A stretch of DNA of 64,000 bases from Ruminococcaceae bacterium FB2012 (GTDB lineage Bacteria; Bacillota; Clostridia; Oscillospirales; Ruminococcaceae): assembly GCA_900104495.1 (NCBI GenBank), contig FMXS01000012.1:48535-112534 (forward strand), given 5' to 3'. This document shows, piece after piece, positions 7,810 through 16,353 of the stretch; the stretch's first letter is position 1; every line of letters begins with the position of its first letter. The notes under the pieces are model-generated. The model was not told the DNA's origin. It did no database searches and worked only from the letters and a program-made list of their open reading frames with translations. A program made the position numbers and the translations under genes.

Positions 7810-10800
7810 ATGTCAGTTTTCAGAATCTATGTTGAAAAGAAACCTGAATTCGCTGTCGAAGCTGCATCTCTGCTTTCCGACATCAAGTCAGCCCTCGGTC
7901 TTGAAGGGCTGAAAAGTCTGAGAGTCATCAACCGCTACGATGCCGAAGGCCTTTCCGCAGAGGATTTCAGCCTTGCCACCCCTGTTGTATTCTCCGAACC
8001 GGCTGTTGACGTTACCTACGAATGCCTGCCCGAGCTCAAGGACAACGAGTACATTTTTGCCGTTGAGTATCTTCCCGGACAGTTCGATCAGAGAGCGGAC
8101 AGCTGTGCCCAGTGTATCTCACTTCTTACCGGAGGCAAGCGTCCCACCGTAAGATCGGCGCGCATTTACATTGTCGGCGGCGAGCTTGACGGCGACGATC
8201 TTGACGAGCTCAAAAAGTACATGATAAACCCCGTCGAATCCCGCGAAGCCAAACTGGATCTTTTTGATACGCTTGACATCAAGTATGATATCCCCACGGA
8301 AGTAGCTTCGGTTGACGGGTTCATCTACTCCACCGAGGACGATCTCAAAGCAATGATCGAAGAAATGGGCCTTGCTATGGATCTTGACGACATCAAATTC
8401 TGCCAGGCTTATTTCAAGGAAAAAGAAAACCGCAACCCCACTGTCACCGAGATCAGAATGATAGACACCTATTGGTCCGACCACTGCCGTCACACCACAT
8501 TCTCCACGATAATCGACGATGTTGATATTGATCCCGATTATATCAAAGATACATATCAAGACTATGTCAGCACCCGTGCAGAGCTTTACGCCGGCAGGAA
8601 GGACAAGCCCCTCACACTTATGGACCTTGCCGTTATCGGCGCAAAGAAGCTGAAAAAGGACGGTCTGCTGAAGGACCTTGACGAATCCGAGGAGATCAAT
8701 GCCTGCTCGGTAAAGATCAAGGTGGATGTTGACGGTCAGGACGAAGACTGGCTGCTGATGTTCAAAAACGAAACTCACAACCACCCCACCGAGATCGAAC
8801 CCTTCGGCGGTGCTGCCACCTGTCTCGGCGGAGCTATCAGAGATCCCCTTTCGGGACGTTCCTATGTATACCAGGCGATGCGTGTAACCGGTGCGGGCAA
8901 TCCCCTTGTTCCGGTGGAGGACACTATCGCGGGAAAGCTGCCCCAGAGAAAGATCGTAGTCGGTGCTGCCAACGGCTATTCGAGCTACGGCAACCAGATC
9001 GGTCTGGCTACCGGCCATGTTAACGAGATCTATCATCCCGGCTATGTTGCAAAGAGAATGGAGATCGGCGCTGTTATAGGCGCTGCTCCCGCTGCCAATG
9101 TAAGACGCGAAAGACCCAAGGCCGGAGATGTTGTTATCCTGCTGGGCGGCAGAACAGGCCGTGACGGCTGCGGCGGCGCAACAGGTTCTTCAAAGTCTCA
9201 CACCCTGCATTCGCTGGAAAGCTGCGGCGCAGAGGTACAGAAAGGTAATGCTCCCGAGGAAAGAAAGCTCCAGAGACTGTTCCGTGATCCCGAAGTAACG
9301 GCTATGATAAAGCGCTGCAACGACTTCGGTGCGGGCGGCGTTTCGGTTGCTATCGGCGAGCTGACCGACGGTCTTATCATCGACCTCAACGCTGTACCCA
9401 AGAAATATGACGGCCTCGACGGAACAGAGCTTGCGATCTCCGAATCTCAGGAGAGAATGGCTGTAGTCGTTGCCGCAGAGGACGCCGAGAAGTTCATGAA
9501 GGAATCCGCAAGGGAAAACCTTGAAGCTACCCTTGTTGCCAAGGTAGTTGACGAACCGAGGCTGAAAATGAACTGGAACGGCAAAACTATCGTTGACCTT
9601 TCCCGCGAGTTTCTCAATTCCAACGGTGCTGAAAAGCATACAGCCGTCAGAATTGACACTCCCGTCTTTGCGGTAAAGGACAATAACGAAGATACTCCCG
9701 ACCGCTGGGAGGCTATGATCTCAAATCTGAATATCTGCTCGCAGAAGGGCCTTGTGGAGCGTTTCGACTCAACGATAGGCGCCGGGACCGTTCTGATGCC
9801 CTACGGCGGCAAATATCAGAACACTCCCACGCAGGCTATGGCGGCAAAGATCCCAGTTCTGAACGGTGACACCACCACCGCCTCGATCATGGCCTGGGGC
9901 TTTGATCCTTTCCTTTCGTCTATCAGCCCTTATCACGGTGCTATGAGCGCAGTTGTAGAGTCGATCTCCAAGCTCGTTGCCACCGGCGGCAGATATGAAA
10001 ACTGCTGGCTCACCTTCCAGGAATACTTTGAGAGGACCCAGAACAATCCCGTGCGTTGGGGCAAGCCCTTTGCCGCACTTCTCGGAGCATACAAGGCTCA
10101 GCTTGAATTGGGCTGCGGATCTATCGGCGGCAAGGATTCCATGAGCGGTACATTTGAAGAGATCGACGTTCCTCCGACGCTGGTATCCTTTGCGGTTTCG
10201 ACTGCAAAGACCGATAAGATCATCTCGCAGGAATTCAAGAACGAGAACGCCACCGTTATCTATATCACTCCCGAGTATGACAGCAATAACCTTGTTGACT
10301 TTGATTCCCTCAAAAAGGTATTCGGCATCGTTGAGAGCCTTATCGCTGAGGATAAGGTATCGGCCTGTTGGTCCGTTGCTTACGGCGGTATTTCCGAGGC
10401 TGTTGTAAAAATGGCCTTCGGCAACAAGATCGGTTTCAGATTCACCGAAGACTGCACTCCCAAGGAGCTTTTCCGTGCCCGCTACGGGGCCTTCGTGATA
10501 GAGCTCAAAAAGGGCTTCAACACCGAGAATATCGGTCTTCCCGAGGGCAGCTACAAAATGCTCGGCGTAACCACCAAGGACTATACCATCACCACGAGCA
10601 GCTATACTCTTGACCTGAACAGGCTTGAAAAGCTCTGGGCCGAAAAGCTGGAGCCCGTCTTCCCGGCGAAGGTCAAGGTTTCCGATGTTAAGCCCGTCAA
10701 GTACAGCTACACCGCTGAGACAAGAAAGGCTCCCGCGATCAAGGTCGCAAAGCCGAAGGTGCTTATCCCTGTATTCCCGGGAACCAACTGCGAATACGAC

Positions 10801-11547
10801 ACTGCCCGCGCATTTGAAAAGGCAGGTGCCGAAGCTGACATTTTCGTTATCCGCAACCTCAACGAGAATATGATCTCCGATTCCGTAAACATCATGGAAA
10901 GGAAGATCAAGCAGTCGCAGATCGTAATGCTCCCCGGCGGCTTCTCCGGCGGTGACGAGCCCGACGGCTCCGGAAAGTTCATTGTTTCTTTCCTGCGCAA
11001 TCCGAGGCTCACGGATGCTATCCACGACCTGCTCAAAAACCGCGACGGTCTGATGCTCGGTATCTGCAACGGTTTCCAGGCTCTCGTTAAGCTGGGACTT
11101 GTTCCCTACGGCGAGATCGTCGATATGAGAAGCGATTCTCCGACGCTGACCTTCAACACCATTCACCGTCATCAGTCGAAGATGGTAAATACACGGATCG
11201 CTTCAAACAAGTCTCCGTGGCTGGCAAGCTGCAAGGTGGGCGACATCCATTCCATTGCTATCTCTCACGGCGAAGGACGTTTCGTGGCTTCGGCCTCCGA
11301 GCTTGAAACGCTGGCAAAGAACGGTCAGATCGCAACACAGTACGTTGATTTCAGCGGCGAACCGACTCTTGACATCCACTGCAACCCCAACACCTCCATC
11401 GACGCTATCGAAGGCATCACATCTCCCGACGGAAGAGTCCTCGGCAAGATGGGCCACTCGGAGCGTAAAGGAAGCGGCGTATGCATAAATGTTCCCGGTG
11501 AAAAGGATCAGCAGATCTTTGAAAACGGCGTGCTCTATTTCAAATAA
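7810..11547 (+). CDS. purL: Phosphoribosylformylglycinamidine synthase, single-chain type
   Basis: A 1245-residue enzyme of purine synthesis converting FGAR to FGAM with glutamine and ATP. It is the large single-chain form: an N-terminal PurS-like part, two FGAM synthetase halves (HNHPTEIEPFGGAAT near residue 325 and GGKDSMSG near 775) and a C-terminal glutaminase domain from about residue 980. The glutaminase shows PVFPGTNCEYD, the nucleophile in GICNGFQ near 1085 and the histidine in ISHGEGRF near 1155. The ATG at 7810 is preferred over a GTG at 7804, since AAGGAG then sits 8 bases upstream. It stands alone, without other pur genes next to it. Confidence 0.97.
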   Translation: MSVFRIYVEKKPEFAVEAASLLSDIKSALGLEGLKSLRVINRYDAEGLSAEDFSLATPVVFSEPAVDVTYECLPELKDNEYIFAVEYLPGQFDQRADSCAQCISLLTGGKRPTVRSARIYIVGGELDGDDLDELKKYMINPVESREAKLDLFDTLDIKYDIPTEVASVDGFIYSTEDDLKAMIEEMGLAMDLDDIKFCQAYFKEKENRNPTVTEIRMIDTYWSDHCRHTTFSTIIDDVDIDPDYIKDTYQDYVSTRAELYAGRKDKPLTLMDLAVIGAKKLKKDGLLKDLDESEEINACSVKIKVDVDGQDEDWLLMFKNETHNHPTEIEPFGGAATCLGGAIRDPLSGRSYVYQAMRVTGAGNPLVPVEDTIAGKLPQRKIVVGAANGYSSYGNQIGLATGHVNEIYHPGYVAKRMEIGAVIGAAPAANVRRERPKAGDVVILLGGRTGRDGCGGATGSSKSHTLHSLESCGAEVQKGNAPEERKLQRLFRDPEVTAMIKRCNDFGAGGVSVAIGELTDGLIIDLNAVPKKYDGLDGTELAISESQERMAVVVAAEDAEKFMKESARENLEATLVAKVVDEPRLKMNWNGKTIVDLSREFLNSNGAEKHTAVRIDTPVFAVKDNNEDTPDRWEAMISNLNICSQKGLVERFDSTIGAGTVLMPYGGKYQNTPTQAMAAKIPVLNGDTTTASIMAWGFDPFLSSISPYHGAMSAVVESISKLVATGGRYENCWLTFQEYFERTQNNPVRWGKPFAALLGAYKAQLELGCGSIGGKDSMSGTFEEIDVPPTLVSFAVSTAKTDKIISQEFKNENATVIYITPEYDSNNLVDFDSLKKVFGIVESLIAEDKVSACWSVAYGGISEAVVKMAFGNKIGFRFTEDCTPKELFRARYGAFVIELKKGFNTENIGLPEGSYKMLGVTTKDYTITTSSYTLDLNRLEKLWAEKLEPVFPAKVKVSDVKPVKYSYTAETRKAPAIKVAKPKVLIPVFPGTNCEYDTARAFEKAGAEADIFVIRNLNENMISDSVNIMERKIKQSQIVMLPGGFSGGDEPDGSGKFIVSFLRNPRLTDAIHDLLKNRDGLMLGICNGFQALVKLGLVPYGEIVDMRSDSPTLTFNTIHRHQSKMVNTRIASNKSPWLASCKVGDIHSIAISHGEGRFVASASELETLAKNGQIATQYVDFSGEPTLDIHCNPNTSIDAIEGITSPDGRVLGKMGHSERKGSGVCINVPGEKDQQIFENGVLYFK

Positions 11548-11556
11548 CCATTCTTA

Positions 11557-11582
11557 GCGGGTATCCCTTCAAGGATGCCCGC
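11557..11582 (+). terminator. Hairpin after purL
   Basis: GCGGGTATCC pairs with GGATGCCCGC over a CTTCAA loop just after purL. There is no clear T-run, so termination here is plausible but weakly supported. Confidence 0.4.
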
Positions 11583-11598
11583 TGTTATCGGTGATAAA

Positions 11599-11910
11599 AT
11601 GCCTGAATACTGTATTGACAACATTATGAAATACTTCCCATTCAAGGCCGTACTTATCGCTTATGTCGGATTGTTAAGCATCGTGACATTTGCTTTATAC
11701 GGTCATGACAAACGGGCTGCAAAGAAGAACCGAAGACGGGTCCCCGAGAAGAGGCTTTTTATGCTTAACTTCCTCGGAGGCTTTCTCGGCGGCTGGCTCG
11801 GGATGTATTTCTTCCGTCACAAGACAAAACACAAGAGCTTTTATTTCGTTCAGTTCGTTTCGGCTCTTTTATGGGCCTGCCTGTTATTCTTTGCTTTTGT
11901 TTATCTGTAA
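11599..11910 (+). CDS. DUF1294 family membrane protein
   Basis: A 103-residue integral membrane protein with three hydrophobic helices. The family signature YGHDKRAAKKNRRRVPEKRLFMLNFLGG is followed by a glycine-rich helix and FFRHKTKHKSFYFV, both typical of DUF1294. Its function is unknown. I chose the ATG at 11599 because GGTGAT lies three bases before it. An ATG at 11626 would fit the family N-terminus too but has no ribosome site. It starts just after the purL hairpin and may depend on purL read-through. Confidence 0.85.
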   Translation: MPEYCIDNIMKYFPFKAVLIAYVGLLSIVTFALYGHDKRAAKKNRRRVPEKRLFMLNFLGGFLGGWLGMYFFRHKTKHKSFYFVQFVSALLWACLLFFAFVYL

Positions 11911-11916
11911 TAATAT

Positions 11917-11951
11917 ACCTCCCGTCGGAATACATTGTATCGACGGGAGGT
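11917..11951 (+). promoter_or_regulatory. Perfect hairpin that buries the tspO ribosome site
   Basis: CCTCCCGTCG at 11918-11927 is the exact reverse complement of CGACGGGAGG at 11941-11950, extended by an A-T pair. The loop itself can pair as ATAC-ATT-GTAT. The 3' arm contains the GGGAGG ribosome site of the TspO gene and is followed by TTTTATT. It can act as a terminator for DUF1294 or as a lid on tspO translation. Confidence 0.75.
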
Positions 11952-11957
11952 TTTATT

Positions 11958-12431
11958 ATGAAAAAATTCAAGATCATTGATCTGCTGATATTCATTATCG
12001 CAACAGAACTCGTAGGAGCGCTTTCCGCTTTGTTCTCCGGAGGCGGATTTGCCGAATACTACAATACACTTGTCAAGCCTCCCATTGCTCCTCCGGGAGG
12101 AGTCTTCCCGATAGCATGGGCAATACTTTACGCGCTTATGGGCACAGCCTGTTATCTTGTTTACATATCCGACCGTGAAAAGAAACACCTTGCGTTAAAG
12201 TTATATCTGCTTCAGCTGTTTGTAAACTTCCTATGGAGCCCTGTTTTCTTCGGTACGAAGAACTTCACGGCCGCAGCTGTAATTGCCGTCATACTGCTGA
12301 TAACGGTATCTGCCGCAAATTTCTTCTTTTTCAAAATCAGCGACACGGCGGGAGCACTTTTTCTGCCCTATCTTTTATGGTCCGCATACGCGCTTTATCT
12401 GACGATCGGGTTTCTTGTGCTCAACAGATAA
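11958..12431 (+). CDS. tspO: TspO/MBR family membrane protein
   Basis: A 157-residue protein with five hydrophobic helices, the TspO/MBR (peripheral benzodiazepine receptor) layout. The family motifs are visible: VKPPIAPPGGVFPIAWAILYALMGTA around residues 43-68, NFLWSPVFFGTKN near 100 and LLWSAYALYLTI near 140. Relatives bind porphyrins and respond to oxygen, light or stress. The substrate here is unknown. The start ATG at 11958 follows GGGAGG, which lies inside a perfect inverted repeat. Confidence 0.93.
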   Translation: MKKFKIIDLLIFIIATELVGALSALFSGGGFAEYYNTLVKPPIAPPGGVFPIAWAILYALMGTACYLVYISDREKKHLALKLYLLQLFVNFLWSPVFFGTKNFTAAAVIAVILLITVSAANFFFFKISDTAGALFLPYLLWSAYALYLTIGFLVLNR

Positions 12432-12436
12432 CAATA

Positions 12437-12466
12437 CCCCGGCTTGCCTTTTTCGGTATGCCGGGG
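12437..12466. terminator. Bidirectional terminator between tspO and the C39 peptidase
   Basis: CCCCGGC and GCCGGGG form a stem over a 16-base loop that contains TTTTT, with CGTTTATTATT on the tspO side. The genes on both sides converge on it. Confidence 0.7.
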
Positions 12467-12478
12467 CGTTTATTATTC

Positions 12479-13810
12479 TTAATCCAGCCAAAGTATGCCT
12501 CTGACACTGTATTTATATGCGTAACCCATATTGTTGACCAGCAGCTTGGCGCCCCAGGCGAGATTGGTCTGTATTTCTCCGGTATCATGGTCTATATGTG
12601 CCGGATTGGCGATCAGGTAGACGTTTTCGTTTTTCTTCCAGTCATAGTATCTTCCGTAGATCACCATGAAATGCTGACTGCCTTCCGTTCCGTCACTGCT
12701 TCCCGCCTGTCCGACAAGCACAAGATGACCGTTTGACAAGCACTTATCAATATCCGGGACTGTTGTAACACCGTTCTTTACTCCAGTGCTGACGAAATAA
12801 TCAATGTTTGCGCCATAGCCGTAATAAGCGGCAAGTCTTAACAGATCGTCGATCTCGCACCCGTCTTCCTTGACCATGCTCACGGGGGCATTCACCCAGC
12901 CGTTATAGAACCAGCCGTGAGTATACATATCCGTAACAAGTTGGGTCTTGGTAAGATCGGTACGGCCTTTCTCTCCCTGCAAGATCATAGCCAGCGAGGT
13001 GGGACCGCATCCCTTGGGAGCATCAAAGCCCTCGCTGTTATAGGGATATTTTCCCTCGGCATTCTTTTCTGTTTTGTACTGCGTGATATAGGGGCAGTAA
13101 AGCAGGAGGCTGTCCTCCGTGGAATTTGCGGGGATATGGACGCTCTTGATGTCGCTGTAATTTCCGTACTTAGTTGATGTGACTTTTCCGTCCAGGGTAT
13201 AGAAGGAACGTATCTTGACGAACCATGTCTGACCCTTGACAGGCACCTTGCTGAAATTTTCGGAGGTATCCTCTACATCCTTCTGGATCCAGGAGTAAAC
13301 ACGCTTTGAGGGGTCATCGCTGTCAACAGCATTGGAAGCGCTCTTCAATGCCTTCTCGTTCATGGAATACAGCACTTGATAACCTACCGTTCCAATAGTG
13401 CCTTTATTCCATGTGATAGAAAATCTGCCTCCGCTTTTACGGTCAGCGGTGATGCTTGTGATCTCGTTCTTTTCCGGCTTGATAATAAACTCCTTGGTGG
13501 TGTAGCCGGAAACAGTTTTCCCGGAACCAATGACCATCAGTTTAGCAACTCCGACATTGCGGCTGTTAAAACAAGTAATGAAATAATCGGAGCCTTTTTT
13601 CAGAGTATCGCCGTCAAGTTTTACCGTAACATCATCGATGCCGTTACGGCTGTCCGGCCGGATATTCTTCCCGGTATAGGTATAGCTCTTATATTTTATG
13701 GAGATATCAGCGTCCTCAATGCTTGCAGCGGCAGCATTTACGGACATTACCAAACATCCCGCCGCCGCAGTCAATAGGACTGCGCACACTTTTTTAAATG
13801 ATCCGAACAT
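12479..13810 (-). CDS. Secreted C39-type cysteine peptidase-like protein
   Basis: A 443-residue exported protein. Residues 5-28 are a signal peptide with an AAAAS end. Residues about 30-110 resemble an Ig-like or MBG domain (YTYTGKNIRPD...), and residues 115-220 a fibronectin-III-like domain (TSITADRKSGGRFSITW). The C-terminal part is a peptidase_C39_2-type papain fold: the nucleophile in KGCGPTSLAMIL, the histidine in QHFMVIYGR and an asparagine in YLIANPAH. It probably cleaves proteins or peptides outside the cell, but the target is unknown. I took the ATG at 13810, 8 bases after GGAAGG. A promoter at 13851-13879 serves it alone. Confidence 0.87.
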   Translation of the reverse strand: MFGSFKKVCAVLLTAAAGCLVMSVNAAAASIEDADISIKYKSYTYTGKNIRPDSRNGIDDVTVKLDGDTLKKGSDYFITCFNSRNVGVAKLMVIGSGKTVSGYTTKEFIIKPEKNEITSITADRKSGGRFSITWNKGTIGTVGYQVLYSMNEKALKSASNAVDSDDPSKRVYSWIQKDVEDTSENFSKVPVKGQTWFVKIRSFYTLDGKVTSTKYGNYSDIKSVHIPANSTEDSLLLYCPYITQYKTEKNAEGKYPYNSEGFDAPKGCGPTSLAMILQGEKGRTDLTKTQLVTDMYTHGWFYNGWVNAPVSMVKEDGCEIDDLLRLAAYYGYGANIDYFVSTGVKNGVTTVPDIDKCLSNGHLVLVGQAGSSDGTEGSQHFMVIYGRYYDWKKNENVYLIANPAHIDHDTGEIQTNLAWGAKLLVNNMGYAYKYSVRGILWLD

Positions 13811-13850
13811 TTTATCAACCTTCCGTAATCTCAAATTTCAAACGTAATAC

Positions 13851-13879
13851 AGTATAACACATTATGCGGATTTTGTCAA
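13851..13879 (-). promoter_or_regulatory. Promoter for the C39 peptidase gene
   Basis: On the minus strand TTGACA is followed after 17 bases by TATACT. Confidence 0.7.
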
Positions 13880-13904
13880 ATACTACGGTCGGATAAGAAA
13901 ACAT

Positions 13905-13945
13905 AGCGTGTGACGAAAGCCGGATTTATGCTTACGCCACACGCT
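13905..13945 (-). terminator. Hairpin after the 79-residue protein gene
   Basis: AGCGTGTG pairs with CACACGCT, then ATGTTTTC on the minus strand. The loop contains GCGTAAG and ATCCGG, pieces that also occur in the two leader hairpins at 14236-14276 and 14853-14901. Confidence 0.6.
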
Positions 13946-13968
13946 GTTTTTAACGATATTAAGTTGTA

Positions 13969-14208
13969 TCAATCGAGATAAGAGCCGACAGGAGCATTGT
14001 TATACTGCTTCTTGATCTTGATGATAACAGAGCCGTCGGGCTGTTCCGTTTCCTCGAGTATCTTGTACTTTGTTCTGCTCCTTTCAAGCGATGCCTTGTA
14101 CTTTGTGATCTCTTCCTTTACGACCTTGACGGCGTAGTCGTGACCGAAATCTTCTTTCAGCATAAAATGCAGTGTCTGGCAGATACACGCTTCTTTGATT
14201 CTTTTCAT
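13969..14208 (-). CDS. Small unknown protein
   Basis: A 79-residue mostly helical protein with many charged residues (KVVKEEITKYKASLERSRTKYK) and a beta-like C-terminus VIIKIKKQY. I do not recognise it. CGGAGG lies 10 bases before its ATG, and its own promoter and leader hairpin stand directly upstream, so it is very likely a real gene. The leader is a near copy of the one in front of the neighbouring CarD-like gene, suggesting that both answer to the same signal. Confidence 0.7.
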   Translation of the reverse strand: MKRIKEACICQTLHFMLKEDFGHDYAVKVVKEEITKYKASLERSRTKYKILEETEQPDGSVIIKIKKQYNNAPVGSYLD

Positions 14209-14235
14209 TATGATCGACCTCCGTAAAATAATAAA

Positions 14236-14276
14236 ACGAGCAGCAATAACCGGACTTACGCAGAATTGCTGCTCGT
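14236..14276 (-). promoter_or_regulatory. Leader hairpin before the 79-residue protein gene
   Basis: On the minus strand a 12-base stem (ATTGC... reading ACGAGCAGCAAT and ATTGCTGCTCGT) encloses a loop with CTGCGTAAGTCCGGTT, then TTTATTATTTT and the CGGAGG ribosome site. It starts almost at the expected transcription start, so it is either an attenuator or a 5' stabiliser. Confidence 0.7.
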
Positions 14277-14285
14277 TATGTACTA

Positions 14286-14315
14286 ATTATATCAGATTTT
14301 TCAGATGATTTCAAA
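14286..14315 (-). promoter_or_regulatory. Promoter of the 79-residue protein gene
   Basis: TTTGAA and TATAAT on the minus strand with an 18-base spacer. The surrounding sequence, including TTTGTGCA upstream, matches the promoter at 14910-14939. Confidence 0.65.
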
Positions 14316-14333
14316 GGCAATTCTGCACAAAAT

Positions 14334-14831
14334 TCATGCGATATGCTTTTCGATATATTCCACAACTTCGCTGCGGTCAATACCGAGGGCGTATGCAAAT
14401 TCTCCGAAAAGCATATCCTCTGCGAGACGGAGATAATTCTCGTCGGCGGAGCGAAGTTTCCTGCCGTTTTCGGTCAGTTCCCTTCTGCGCAGATAAAGAG
14501 TTTTGATAAGCATTATCAGTTCGCGCTTGTCGGCTTCTTTAATGATACGGCTGTATTCTTCCCTGCGCCGGATATCGTTGTTTATCCATATCAGCCCCTC
14601 GGAGTTCATATGGGAAATAAGTTCATCGGCCTCAGCTTTTGAGCATATTGGATGAAGCCTGTCCAAAGCCGATTCGTTATCCGTCGGGATGTAGTAGGTG
14701 TTTTTGCCGTGTTCCGCATCCTTGAGAACATAGTATTCCTTCACCTTGCCCGAAAAACTCCGTTTTTCCACAGCGGTTATAATGCAGATACCCGCTGTCC
14801 CGTACATCACAACATCATTAACACCGAACAT
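14334..14831 (-). CDS. CarD/CdnL-type transcription regulator
   Basis: A 165-residue protein whose first 60 residues match the CarD/TRCF RNA-polymerase-interacting domain: FGVNDVVMYGTAGICIITAVEK, then YYVLKD and TYYIPTDN. Residues 70-160 are helical, as in CdnL and CarD, where this part contacts DNA near the -10 element. The family binds the RNA polymerase beta subunit and alters open-complex stability. GGAGGTGATAAT precedes the ATG. It has its own promoter and a leader hairpin with a run of seven T, so expression may be attenuated. Confidence 0.85.
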   Translation of the reverse strand: MFGVNDVVMYGTAGICIITAVEKRSFSGKVKEYYVLKDAEHGKNTYYIPTDNESALDRLHPICSKAEADELISHMNSEGLIWINNDIRRREEYSRIIKEADKRELIMLIKTLYLRRRELTENGRKLRSADENYLRLAEDMLFGEFAYALGIDRSEVVEYIEKHIA

Positions 14832-14852
14832 ATTATCACCTCCGAAAAAAAC

Positions 14853-14901
14853 AGAACGTGCAGCAGGAAACTGGACTTACGCAGTAACTGCTACACGTTC
14901 T
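14853..14901 (-). promoter_or_regulatory. Leader hairpin with T-run before the CarD-like gene
   Basis: On the minus strand AGAACGTGTAGCAG pairs with CTGCTGCACGTTCT around a loop holding CTGCGTAAGTCCAGTT, and GTTTTTTTC follows. This is a complete intrinsic terminator placed between the promoter and the GGAGGTG ribosome site, as in attenuation. Confidence 0.75.
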
Positions 14902-14909
14902 CTTGTTTT

Positions 14910-14939
14910 ATTATAGCACTTTTTAAGCAGAAATGCAAA
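14910..14939 (-). promoter_or_regulatory. Promoter of the CarD-like gene
   Basis: TTTGCA and TATAAT on the minus strand with an 18-base spacer, placing transcription start at the base of the leader hairpin. Confidence 0.65.
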
Positions 14940-15114
14940 GGCAGTTTTGCACAAAGTTCAATACATAAAAAACTGATTTTCACATTCTCATCACAAAGCC
15001 AGACCAAAATTCCACATTACAGGCCCGACATTCCACTTTCGCTCTATCAAGCTCTCAAAGTAGAGGCTTATAATACAGATAAAGAAACAACTTGTATAAA
15101 GGGGCGTGACAGAT

Positions 15115-16353
15115 ATGACTGTAAATATTTCATACGAAAACGAATATACGGATACTCTTAACAGGATATGTTCACGGCAGAGGGAGCTACCCGAGATCGG
15201 GTATTATCTTGATACCGAATATGTGTGGGCGAAAAACAGGAGCGCCCCTCCGGTCGTTATCCTCGGTACGGCGATACCCGAGGAGCTTGTTTATGCCTGC
15301 GGAGCAGTACCCTATCACCTAATCGGAGGGAGCCTAGCTTCGACCCTTTGGTCCGACGAGCTTGTTCCGCGTGATACCGACCCCGTGAGCCGTTCGATAC
15401 TGGGATATATACATCAGCCGAAGGGTGCGGACTTTTCGGAATCAATGTTTATTATCCCGATGGTCAGCGACAGTATGCGGAAGATCGCCTATCAGCTCAA
15501 ATCGGAAGGGCGGAAGCTGTGCTTGGTGGATATACCTCCTGACCGAGGCGACAGCAAGGCAACGGAAAAGTGGTGCAGGCAAATGCTTGATATGATGAAA
15601 GCAGTATCCGAACATACAGGCATACGCATCACAAGAAGCGCTGTCATTTCGGCGGCGCAAAGAGTATCGAAAGCGCGTTATGCGCTGAACGCTTTTCTGA
15701 ACGTTTCCCGTGGCCGCCCCGATCTGATATCCGACAGTTTGAGGATGATGATCTGCGACAGCTGCTACCGCACATTCAGCATCGACGAATGGACCTTCCG
15801 TTTGCAGATGCTCACCGCAAAGACTGCGGAGTTTGCAAAGCGTTTTGCATATTTCGGGCAGAGCCGACCTAAGGTCATGGTCATGGGTTCACCGATAGTT
15901 TTTCCGAATTACAAGATCCCGTTTCTGATAGACGATGTAGGGCTGGAGCTGACCGAAGCGGTTGACGGTTCCTCGCTGAAACGCTATCTCCTTCACGGAA
16001 GAAAAGACCTCCGCGGGGGCAGAGACAGTATAATACGGAGCATCGCTTCAAGGGCCTACGAGCGGGATGCATCTCCGGCTTTTGTTTCCAACGATGCGCT
16101 GTACGGATATATGTGCTGTCGGGTGCAGATGGGCGATATTGAGGGGGTAGTCTATCACGTTCTCAAAGGTCAGATTGAGCAGGATTTTGAGCTTGAACGC
16201 TTTGAAACGCTGTTTTCAAATTACGGCATACCCGTCTTCCGACTGGAAACGGATTATCAGTATCAGGACATTGAGCAGCTCCGCATTCGTCTTGAAGCCT
16301 TCTCGGAAATGCTGACGCAAAACCGTTACAAAGGGGTGAAGCAGGCAAAATGA
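15115..16353 (+). CDS. BcrC/HgdB-like (2-hydroxyacyl-CoA dehydratase D type) protein without cluster cysteines
   Basis: A 412-residue homologue of the dehydratase/double-cubane-cluster subunits and a clear paralogue of the protein at 17512-18822. Shared blocks include EELVYACGAVPYHLIGG, VMGSPIVFPNYKIPFLIDD and GVVYHVLKG...YQYQDIEQLRIRLEAF. Where the paralogue has cysteines at residues 111, 141/143 and 373, this one has Asp89, Ser118/Ser120 and Gln353. It should therefore not hold the usual iron-sulfur cluster and may be a structural or substrate-binding partner. AAAGGGG lies 10 bases before the chosen ATG; a GTG nine bases upstream is less well placed. It overlaps the next gene by 4 bases. 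Confidence 0.85.
   Translation: MTVNISYENEYTDTLNRICSRQRELPEIGYYLDTEYVWAKNRSAPPVVILGTAIPEELVYACGAVPYHLIGGSLASTLWSDELVPRDTDPVSRSILGYIHQPKGADFSESMFIIPMVSDSMRKIAYQLKSEGRKLCLVDIPPDRGDSKATEKWCRQMLDMMKAVSEHTGIRITRSAVISAAQRVSKARYALNAFLNVSRGRPDLISDSLRMMICDSCYRTFSIDEWTFRLQMLTAKTAEFAKRFAYFGQSRPKVMVMGSPIVFPNYKIPFLIDDVGLELTEAVDGSSLKRYLLHGRKDLRGGRDSIIRSIASRAYERDASPAFVSNDALYGYMCCRVQMGDIEGVVYHVLKGQIEQDFELERFETLFSNYGIPVFRLETDYQYQDIEQLRIRLEAFSEMLTQNRYKGVKQAK

Noticed and set aside
9769..11172. A 467-codon open frame antisense inside purL
   Set aside because: It arises from codon bias in purL. The plus-strand protein is fully conserved over the same region.
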